From assembly GCA_002343545.1 (NCBI GenBank), contig DDRA01000074.1:1-5960 (forward strand): 5,960 nucleotides of DNA. Direction: 5' to 3'. Below, piece by piece: positions 1 to 5,015 of the stretch. The notes under the pieces are model-generated. The model saw only the letters and a list, made by a program, of their open reading frames with translations, made no database searches and was not told the origin of the DNA. The translations under genes and the position numbers were made by a program. Position 1 is the first letter of the stretch. The number at the start of each line of letters is the position of its first letter. Source of the stretch: Bacteriovoracaceae bacterium UBA2428. GTDB lineage: Bacteria > Bdellovibrionota > UBA2428.

Positions 1-769
1 CGCGAACGCGATCGATCGCGGCGAGAATCTTGTCTTTGTATTCGTCTTCGTTGATCTCGGGATCGTCTTCGTCGAGACCGCGGACGACGTCGCGCACGCG
101 GATCTTTCCGAGGCGAATACGTTCGCCGACCGAAAGAACTTCCTGAATCCCGATCTGGGAGTTCAGGACGACGTCCATGACTTCGTTCTCGCCTTCTTCG
201 ATCTTCTTGGCGATCTCGACTTCGCCGTCCTTCGTGAGGAGCGGGATCGAGCCCATCTTGCGCAGATAGAGGCGAACGGGGTCGTTCGCCTTGAGCAGCT
301 CGGCCGACTCTTCGTCGAAGGCCTTCGCGGCGGCGGCTTCGTCTTCTTCGGCTTCTTCCGAAGCGGCGGCGGCTTCCGCGGCGGCCTGTGCGGCGGCGGC
401 GCCACCACTGGACTTACGGGGCTTCGCCTCGGTTGCGTCTTCTTCGTTCTCGACGATCTCGATGTTCTTGCCGCCGAGGAAGTTAATGGCGTCTTCGAGT
501 TGGTCCGGAGACGTCATCTCTTTCGGAAGCGCGTTGTTCACTTCTTCGAAAGTGAGGAAACCTTTTTTCTTCCCGAGTTCCGCGAGACGCTCGAGGATCA
601 CGGCCGGATTTTCGCCGGAGCCTTTCTTCGAGGCGCCCTTCGAGTCCGCGCTCGCCACTTTCGGCGCAGCCGTTTTCGCGACCGGCGCGGCCTTCTTGGG
701 CGCGGCCTTTTCTTTCGCGGACTCTTTCACAGCGGACTTAGCGGGCGTGGCAGATTTCTTCTGAGCCAT
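1..769 (-). CDS. rpoD: RNA polymerase primary sigma factor RpoD (sigma-70), N-terminal part only
   Basis: The primary sigma factor directs core RNA polymerase to housekeeping promoters. The frame is open from an ATG at 769 to the left edge (256 whole codons), so regions 2 to 4 lie outside the window. Residues 1-52 are a Lys/Ala/Ser-rich low-complexity tail. Residues about 55-107 look like region 1.1 (AVILERLAELGKKKGFLT, then EEVNNALP and a helical stretch). Residues 108-160 form an acidic, Ala/Glu-rich linker. Residues 162-195 match region 1.2 (DPVRLYLRKMGSIPLLTK, then EVEIAKKIEEGE), which is diagnostic of group 1 sigma factors. The start has GGAG 4 nt upstream, inside TCCGGAGACCT. It lies 35 bp after the dnaG stop with no terminator between, so the two are probably cotranscribed. 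Identity is secure from region 1.2 plus dnaG linkage. The long basic tail ahead of region 1.1 is unusual compared with E. coli RpoD, whose region 1.1 begins almost at the N-terminus. Confidence 0.95.
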   Translation of the reverse strand, partial: MAQKKSATPAKSAVKESAKEKAAPKKAAPVAKTAAPKVASADSKGASKKGSGENPAVILERLAELGKKKGFLTFEEVNNALPKEMTSPDQLEDAINFLGGKNIEIVENEEDATEAKPRKSSGGAAAAQAAAEAAAASEEAEEDEAAAAKAFDEESAELLKANDPVRLYLRKMGSIPLLTKDGEVEIAKKIEEGENEVMDVVLNSQIGIQEVLSVGERIRLGKIRVRDVVRGLDEDDPEINEDEYKDKILAAIDRVR

Positions 770-804
770 AGGTCTCCGGAGCTCTCCATGGGACTTTGAA
801 AGGC

Positions 805-2757
805 CTAGACCCTAGCGGGTTCACGCGCGTTTTCCAAACGTAATCTAACATTTTGAATTTCATTCAAAATTCGTGCCGACTCCTCGGCGTTTGCTTCCGC
901 CGATTTGAGCGATCGCTGGAGCCGAACGAGTTCTCCCTGCAGACGATCACGCTTCAAAAGCAAAGCAAATTCATTGAATGAATTCATAGCCTTATCGAAG
1001 GTCGATTCTTCGCCCTCGATTCCCACGAGACCTGCAAGGATCCAAGCGCGCAATTCGTGGGTCGAAGGCAAGCTTTCGAGAAAGGCTCTAAGCCACGCGC
1101 CGTCGGGCATTCCGTGCTCGGTAGCCCGGGCTTCCAAGGCCGCGACGAAGGGCGCCGCCGGACTTCCCGCCAAGAGCTCCTGCAGCTCCGGCAAACGGAA
1201 CAGCGTCTCGTCGCGCAAGAGATCCCAGTTCTGAACCCAATGCACGAACAGCTCTTCCGCCAAGCGATCTCCGCGGGTCGCGGAGCGCACGCGCGACTGC
1301 GTGCGGGCGAACTTGGACGACGCGATGCCCGAGACCGGAGCTTCGGCCGTCGTCGAGGCGACCTCCACGCGCGGAGCCGACCGATCGAGCTCGCGCGAAA
1401 CGTCGGCCACGACGCGTTCGAAGTCCATGCCCGCGCCGAAGAGCACGAGCGCGATCTTCTCGGCGAGAACCCGGCGTTGGCCGCTGCGGGAGGCCGCGAG
1501 CGACCAGGGCTGCGCGAGCTCGCGCAAAGTCTGCACGCGATCGAAACCGTTTCGTTTCGCGTCGAGGAAAATACGCTCGACCCACCATTCGAGCGCGTTC
1601 GGCGCCGAAAGCAGCCGCTGGCGAACGCTCGCCGGGTCGCCCTGAAAACCCATCAGCCAATCGGCCGGATCCTTGCCGTCGAGATCCGAGAAGACCTTCA
1701 CGTCGCAATCCAAACGCAAAAGGCCCGGCAAACTCTTCAGGGTCGCCGAAACGCCGGCCGCGTCCGTGTCCAAAACCAAAACGATTTGCCGCGTGTAGCG
1801 CAGGAGCTGATCCATGTGTTCGGGCGTGAGCGCCGTGCCCATCACGGCCACCGAAGGCACGTCGGATTTCTGCAACGCCCACTGATCGAAGTAACCTTCA
1901 ACCACCGCGACGAACCCATGATCGCGTATCGTTCGGGCCGCACGATCGAGCCCGTACACGACGGTTTTCTTTTTGAACCACTCCGTCTCGGGAGAGTTCT
2001 TGTACTTGGGATTTCGCTCGTCGACGGGGCGAAGCGTGCGGCCCGAGAAGGCCAATACCCGACCGCGGTGATCCGCGATCGGGATCATGAGCCGTTCTTG
2101 AAAGAAGTCGTATCGACGTCCCTCGAAGTTGCGCACGAGACCCACGGCTTCGGCCACGGCCATTTGATCGGAGGGGATCTTCGAAAGCAACGTCGCGCGG
2201 CCTTCGGGCGCCCAACCGAGCTTGAGCTCTTGGATTTCCTCGTCCGAAATTCCTCGCGTGCGTAGGTACGCGAGCGCCGGCGCGCCGGCCGGCGATTCCC
2301 ACAGCAATCGCTGGAAGAACTTCGTGCCGCGGTCGAGCAGCTCGAGCCCCATCATCTTTCGATTCTTGGCTTCGCCCGTCGCGGGGGACGGCGCATTCAC
2401 GTTGCCCGCCACGCCGGGCACGCGCGGCGAGCGCGGCTCAAAAGCCGGCAGCTCGATTCCGTTCTGGCCGGCGAGCTCCTTGAGCGCTTCCATGAACGAA
2501 AGTCCTTCGACGAGCTCGAGAAAGCTGAAGATGTCTCCGCCCCGACGGCAGCCGTAGCAGTAGAAATACTTTTCGCGGGTGTTGATGTGGAACGAAGGGG
2601 TCTTCTCTTTGTGGCCGGGCAGCGGACAGCAGCATTTGTAGCCGCCCGCCTCGCGGACCAGCTTGGAGTAACGGCCGATCACTTCGGCCAAGTCACTCCT
2701 CTCCTTCACGAGGTCTTTCACCTCTTGAAGGCCTCGACGACGATCACCCCCGGTCAC
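805..2757 (-). CDS. dnaG: DNA primase DnaG
   Basis: DnaG makes the RNA primers for leading- and lagging-strand DNA synthesis, working with the replicative helicase. The 650-residue protein has the full bacterial architecture. An N-terminal zinc-binding domain (about 40-100) has C44, H49, C67 and C70 as likely ligands, with EKTPSF between them and YCYGCRRGGDIFSFL after. A Pro/Gly-rich linker covers about 105-135. The catalytic core includes ERLMIPI (221-227), a conserved segment around PKYKNSPETEWF (250-261) and VYGLDRA. The Toprim metal-binding residues are E287 in VVEGYFD, D330 and D332 in LVLDTDAAG, and KDPADWL (362-368). A second linker (about 460-490) leads to a divergent helical C-terminal domain, expected to bind the helicase. 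The zinc motif is C-x4-H rather than the E. coli C-x2-H. The GTG start at 2757 is chosen for its GAGGAG 9 nt upstream; an in-frame GTG at codon 13 is the alternative. Only 13 bp separate it from yqeY. Confidence 0.97.
   Translation of the reverse strand: MTGGDRRRGLQEVKDLVKERSDLAEVIGRYSKLVREAGGYKCCCPLPGHKEKTPSFHINTREKYFYCYGCRRGGDIFSFLELVEGLSFMEALKELAGQNGIELPAFEPRSPRVPGVAGNVNAPSPATGEAKNRKMMGLELLDRGTKFFQRLLWESPAGAPALAYLRTRGISDEEIQELKLGWAPEGRATLLSKIPSDQMAVAEAVGLVRNFEGRRYDFFQERLMIPIADHRGRVLAFSGRTLRPVDERNPKYKNSPETEWFKKKTVVYGLDRAARTIRDHGFVAVVEGYFDQWALQKSDVPSVAVMGTALTPEHMDQLLRYTRQIVLVLDTDAAGVSATLKSLPGLLRLDCDVKVFSDLDGKDPADWLMGFQGDPASVRQRLLSAPNALEWWVERIFLDAKRNGFDRVQTLRELAQPWSLAASRSGQRRVLAEKIALVLFGAGMDFERVVADVSRELDRSAPRVEVASTTAEAPVSGIASSKFARTQSRVRSATRGDRLAEELFVHWVQNWDLLRDETLFRLPELQELLAGSPAAPFVAALEARATEHGMPDGAWLRAFLESLPSTHELRAWILAGLVGIEGEESTFDKAMNSFNEFALLLKRDRLQGELVRLQRSLKSAEANAEESARILNEIQNVRLRLENAREPARV
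842..850 (-). promoter_or_regulatory. Candidate extended -10 promoter for rpoD inside the dnaG 3' end
   Basis: On the minus strand this reads TGTTAGATT: a TGn extension followed by TAGATT, which matches TATAAT at 4 of 6 positions including the key A2 and T6. It sits in one of the few AT-rich patches of the window, about 70 bp upstream of the rpoD start. No good -35 is visible: TTTTGA at 16 bp spacing is weak. In E. coli a heat-shock promoter for rpoD lies within dnaG, so the location has precedent. Assignment as a promoter is inference. Confidence 0.3.
850..870. repeat. AT-rich perfect inverted repeat, 9-bp arms, within dnaG
   Basis: The arms ATTTTGAAT (850-858) and ATTCAAAAT (862-870) are perfect inverted copies separated by 3 bp. 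The repeat lies in the last 22 codons of dnaG, directly abutting the candidate extended -10 for rpoD. It could be an operator or a short RNA hairpin. It also encodes part of an ordinary C-terminal helix of DnaG, so it may be chance. Confidence 0.4.
968..984. repeat. AT-rich perfect inverted repeat, 8-bp arms, within dnaG
   Basis: The arms AATTCATT (968-975) and AATGAATT (977-984) are perfect inverted copies around a single central G. Like the repeat near 860 it is built from ATTCA/TGAAT words and stands out from GC-rich surroundings. It falls within codons for about residues 592-597 of DnaG (NSFNEF). Function is unknown. Confidence 0.35.
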
Positions 2758-2766
2758 GGTTAAGCG

Positions 2767-2772
2767 CTCCTC
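2767..2772 (-). promoter_or_regulatory. dnaG ribosome-binding site overlapping the yqeY stop
   Basis: The minus strand reads GAGGAG, 9 nt before the dnaG GTG start. The first two bases of this site are the last two bases of the yqeY TGA stop codon. This supports the upstream GTG as the real start. It also suggests that translation of dnaG is coupled to termination on yqeY. Confidence 0.7.
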
Positions 2773-3235
2773 AAGCTTCGAGCGCTTTCCTCACGGCCGC
2801 CTGCACGATTTTGCCTTCGGCCTTGGAGCCGATCTCGGCCATCGCGGCTTTCATGAGGGCGCCCATCGCGGCGTTTCCGGTCGGGAGCGTGCCCGCGGCG
2901 CGGAGTTTTTCGGCGAGCGCGGCGACGGCCTTCTGCACGTCGGCTTCGCCCATCTGCTCGGGAAGGAACTCTTTGAGGATCTTGATTTCGGCTTCGGCCT
3001 CGGCGGCCATCTCGGCGCGTCCCGCGCCCTTGGCTTGCTCGAGGGATTCTTGCAGTTGCTTGAGAACGGTCAGGAGGGTCTTTTCGACTTCGGTGTCGCT
3101 GAGATCCTTGCGCTCGTCGATCTCTTTCTTGCGAACGGCGTTGAAGAGCGTGCGGAGGGTTTGGACTCGCATCGCTTCGCGAGCCTTCATGGCTTCGGTC
3201 GTGGCTTTCTGGATCTTTTCCTTCAAGGTCGACAT
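2771..3235 (-). CDS. GatB/YqeY domain-containing protein
   Basis: This is a stand-alone YqeY-type protein (154 residues, close to the usual 145-155). It resembles the C-terminal tail domain of GatB, the amidotransferase subunit that converts misacylated Glu-tRNA(Gln) or Asp-tRNA(Asn). The role of free YqeY is not firmly known; a tRNA-related function is inferred from the GatB similarity. Visible family features are the helical LRTLFNAVRKKEIDER (27-42), EAEIKILKEFLPEQM (81-95, the most diagnostic block), and the C-terminal GALMKAAMAEIGSKAEGKIV (125-144). The protein is cytoplasmic, with no signal or membrane segment. The ATG at 3235 has a strong GGAGG 5 nt upstream. The gene sits just after the rpsU terminator, and its stop overlaps the dnaG ribosome-binding site, so it would be the first gene of the yqeY-dnaG-rpoD part of the cluster. 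Confidence 0.93.
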   Translation of the reverse strand: MSTLKEKIQKATTEAMKAREAMRVQTLRTLFNAVRKKEIDERKDLSDTEVEKTLLTVLKQLQESLEQAKGAGRAEMAAEAEAEIKILKEFLPEQMGEADVQKAVAALAEKLRAAGTLPTGNAAMGALMKAAMAEIGSKAEGKIVQAAVRKALEA

Positions 3236-3283
3236 GGAATCCTCCGTCTTCGGGATCGCGGGAACGTTTCTTAGCGATCGTTC

Positions 3284-3321
3284 AAAAAAAATGGGGCCCG
3301 GGACGAAACGTCCGGGGCCCC
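3284..3321 (-). terminator. Intrinsic terminator after rpsU, internal to the rpsU-yqeY-dnaG-rpoD cluster
   Basis: The stem arms are 3309-3321 and 3293-3305: 12 GC-rich pairs with a single C-C mismatch (on the minus strand) and a TTT loop. On the minus strand the hairpin is followed, after one A, by eight T residues (3291-3284). It begins 25 bp past the rpsU stop and ends about 50 bp before yqeY. In E. coli a terminator at the same place, between rpsU and dnaG, lowers downstream expression. No convincing promoter is visible between this hairpin and yqeY, so partial read-through is a plausible way to express the genes beyond it. Confidence 0.9.
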
Positions 3322-3346
3322 TTCATTCACGAATACAGGACTCGAG

Positions 3347-3547
3347 TTAGAAGGAGCGGCGACCGCGACTCTTCTTCTCGGCGCGCTTTTGAGCGGCCAA
3401 GCTCTTACGCTTGCGGCGAACGGAGGGTTTCTCGTAATGTTCGCGCTTGCGCACTTCGGTCAAAATGCCGGCCTTTTCGCACAGCTTCTTGAAGCGACGA
3501 ACGGCGGATTCGAAGGATTCACCTTCACGGACTCGTAGAGTAGGCAT
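3347..3547 (-). CDS. rpsU: 30S ribosomal protein bS21
   Basis: bS21 is a small basic protein of the 30S subunit that sits near the 3' end of 16S rRNA, at the mRNA exit and anti-Shine-Dalgarno region, and helps initiation. The 66-residue protein carries the family pattern: [20 protein letters not shown] (1-20), [21 protein letters not shown] (22-42, with YEKPS highly typical), then a very basic tail rich in Arg and Lys. E. coli S21 is 71 residues, so the length is normal. The ATG at 3547 is preceded by an exceptionally long Shine-Dalgarno. A strong intrinsic terminator follows. The murA stop is 99 bp upstream, and that gap includes a TTGACA hexamer, so rpsU probably has its own promoter. Confidence 0.97.
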   Translation of the reverse strand: MPTLRVREGESFESAVRRFKKLCEKAGILTEVRKREHYEKPSVRRKRKSLAAQKRAEKKSRGRRSF

Positions 3548-3553
3548 ACTGAA

Positions 3554-3564
3554 ATCACCCCCTT
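3554..3564 (-). promoter_or_regulatory. Extended Shine-Dalgarno of rpsU
   Basis: The minus strand reads AAGGGGGTGAT, matching 10 of 11 positions of the consensus AAGGAGGTGAT, the complement of the 16S rRNA 3' end. The GG core ends 10 nt before the ATG. No other gene in the window has such extended complementarity. It predicts very efficient initiation and may be linked to the position of bS21 beside the anti-Shine-Dalgarno. Confidence 0.75.
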
Positions 3565-3609
3565 TCGCAGGAAATTGACCACCCGCTTGCGCGTTGGCCT
3601 AGGGGAAAG

Positions 3610-3638
3610 GAGCTATCCCCCCCCTCCGGGCCTGTCAA
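3610..3638 (-). promoter_or_regulatory. Candidate rpsU promoter with a G8 tract in the spacer
   Basis: A perfect TTGACA (minus strand, 3638-3633) lies 8 nt after the murA stop. A 17-bp spacer places the -10 at TAGCTC (3615-3610), which matches TATAAT at only its first two bases. The spacer contains eight consecutive G residues (3624-3617). The -35 and its position between murA and rpsU are in favour; the poor -10 is against. Transcription from here would give a leader of roughly 55 nt. Confidence 0.35.
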
Positions 3639-3646
3639 AGCCCAAG

Positions 3647-4933
3647 TCAGGTATCGGCCGAACGCTCGACCTGAGCCCCCAGGCTTTGGAGCTTGTTTTC
3701 CATGGATTCGTAGCCCCGATCCAGGTGGTAGATCCGTTTGACGGAGGTTTCGCCCTTGGCGCCAAGGCCCGCGAGGATCAAGCAGGCGCTCGCCCGCAGG
3801 TCCGTGGCCATGACGGGAGCCCCTTCCAGGCAACGCGGACGCCCCTTGATACGAACCGACGAGCCCACGACGTCGAGCTGCGCGCCCATCCGGCGCAGTT
3901 CCGGAACGTGCATGAAGCGATTTTCGAAGATCGTTTCGGTCACGACGGAATCCCCGTCGGCGATCGTCATGAGGGCCATCCACTGGGCCTGAACGTCCGT
4001 GGGAAAGCCCGGAAAGGGAGCCGTCACAACGTCGACCGGCTTGACGACCGGCGAGGACTCGACCCGCACGCCTTCGGCCGAACGCGTGACCTTAGCGCCC
4101 GTTTGCTCGAGGTAATCCAAGACGACGCCCAGGTCCTCGGCATTGGCGCCCTTCACGGTCACGTCGCCGCCCGTGAGCTGAGCGCCGATGAGATAAGTCG
4201 CCGCCTCGATACGGTCGGGCGGAATGCGGAAGTTCATGGCGCCGAGTTCGGGAACGCCCTCGACCAGAATCTTCGAAGAGCCATGGCCTTGGATGCGGGC
4301 GCCCATCGAAATGAGGGATTCGCAAAGGTCCCGGATCTCGGGTTCCTTCGCGGCGTTCTCGATGACCGTCGTTCCTTCGGCCAAGGTCGCGGCCATCACA
4401 AGGTTTTCGGTCGCGCCGACCGAGACGAGCGGAAAGATCACCGTCGTTCCCTTCAAACGGTCCCGTCCCTGCGGGAGCTTCGCCTCGACGTAACCGCTCT
4501 TCTGTTCGATGCGAGCGCCGAGCTTCTCGAGTGCCATGAGGTGCAAATCCACGGGACGCGCGCCGATCGCGCAACCGCCCGGCAAGGACACCCGCGCCTG
4601 GCCGCGACGGACAAGCAGGGGCCCCAGCGACAAAAAGCTCGCGCGCATCTTGCGAACGAGGTCATAGGGAGCTTCGGAGGTATTGAGTCCCGCGGCGTCG
4701 ACGATCCAGTCCGATCCGTAGGCCCGACTATGGCGCTGATCCACGGAACATCCGAAGTGGACGAGCATCTTGAGCGTCGATTCCATGTCGTGCAAACGCG
4801 GAACGTTGCCGACGACGTGCTTCTTGGGGGCGAGGAGCGTGGCGAAGAGAACGGGCAGCGCGCAGTTTTTCGCGCCGCCGACTTCGAGGGATCCGCGAAG
4901 GGGCTTACCGCCTTCGATAATGAATTTATCCAT
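3647..4933 (-). CDS. murA: UDP-N-acetylglucosamine 1-carboxyvinyltransferase MurA
   Basis: MurA transfers enolpyruvate from phosphoenolpyruvate to UDP-GlcNAc, the first committed step of peptidoglycan precursor synthesis in the cytoplasm. The 428 residues fit the family (about 420). Visible active-site features are K22 and N23 in GGAKNCALP, the catalytic loop LPGGCAIGARPVDLH (117-131) with C121 as the general acid and fosfomycin target, D313 in APFPGFPTDVQAQW (305-318), and R406 in DRGYE. A cysteine rather than aspartate at 121 predicts a fosfomycin-sensitive enzyme. The repeated inside-out alpha/beta fold of EPSP synthase relatives is implied by length and motifs. The ATG at 4933 gives the normal MDKFIIEGG N-terminus and no upstream in-frame start is present. 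No clear Shine-Dalgarno precedes it, and a GC-rich stem-loop ends 16 nt upstream. The stop is 99 bp before rpsU, without an obvious terminator. Confidence 0.97.
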   Translation of the reverse strand: MDKFIIEGGKPLRGSLEVGGAKNCALPVLFATLLAPKKHVVGNVPRLHDMESTLKMLVHFGCSVDQRHSRAYGSDWIVDAAGLNTSEAPYDLVRKMRASFLSLGPLLVRRGQARVSLPGGCAIGARPVDLHLMALEKLGARIEQKSGYVEAKLPQGRDRLKGTTVIFPLVSVGATENLVMAATLAEGTTVIENAAKEPEIRDLCESLISMGARIQGHGSSKILVEGVPELGAMNFRIPPDRIEAATYLIGAQLTGGDVTVKGANAEDLGVVLDYLEQTGAKVTRSAEGVRVESSPVVKPVDVVTAPFPGFPTDVQAQWMALMTIADGDSVVTETIFENRFMHVPELRRMGAQLDVVGSSVRIKGRPRCLEGAPVMATDLRASACLILAGLGAKGETSVKRIYHLDRGYESMENKLQSLGAQVERSADT

Positions 4934-4943
4934 ACACGCGCAT
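4926..4943 (-). other. Possible five-codon leader ORF overlapping the murA start
   Basis: An ATG at 4943 opens a minus-strand frame encoding MRVYG and ends at a TAA that lies just past the murA ATG. The two frames overlap, which would allow termination-reinitiation onto murA, a gene that lacks a clear Shine-Dalgarno. The mini-ORF also has no visible ribosome-binding site, and so short a frame can easily arise by chance. Confidence 0.15.
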
Positions 4944-4949
4944 CTTAGC

Positions 4950-4984
4950 GGGGCCGCGCGCGCGTGAAAACGCGTTCGCGCCCC
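4950..4984 (-). other. GC-rich stem-loop in the murA leader
   Basis: The arms GGGG/CCCC (4950-4953 with 4981-4984), CGCG (4955-4958 with 4977-4980) and CGCG (4961-4964 with 4971-4974) form an interrupted 12-bp stem with one bulge, one 2x2 internal loop and a six-base loop. On the minus strand it follows the preceding gene's stop by about 30 bp and is not followed by a T-run. It could slow polymerase, stabilise an mRNA 3' end or affect murA translation. On the plus strand it is followed by TTATTT, but no plus-strand gene ends there. Confidence 0.5.
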
Positions 4985-5015
4985 TTATTTCGGGCGGCTC
5001 GACTCGAACGACGCC

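Noticed and set aside
291..764. Plus-strand open frame (157 codons), Ser/Ala/Phe-rich, opposite rpoD
   Set aside because: It is the mirror of the Ala/Glu/Lys-rich sigma N-terminus. Its low-complexity composition is explained by the antisense codons.
1057..2265. Long plus-strand open frame (402 codons) opposite dnaG
   Set aside because: It is antisense to a well-supported primase, Arg/His-rich, with no family-like motifs. Long antisense frames are expected in GC-rich coding DNA.
3593..3632. Possible hairpin between murA and rpsU (GGCC/GGCC and GGGG/CCCC arms) as a murA terminator
   Set aside because: The arms are short and interrupted, there is no T-run after it on the minus strand, and it overlaps the candidate rpsU promoter.
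3575..4948. Long plus-strand open frame (457 codons) opposite murA
   Set aside because: It mirrors the whole murA gene, has the Arg/His/Asp composition of an antisense shadow and no recognisable domain.
4950..4990. Plus-strand intrinsic terminator formed by the murA leader stem-loop plus TTATTT
   Set aside because: The T-run is interrupted and no plus-strand gene lies upstream of it, so there is nothing to terminate.
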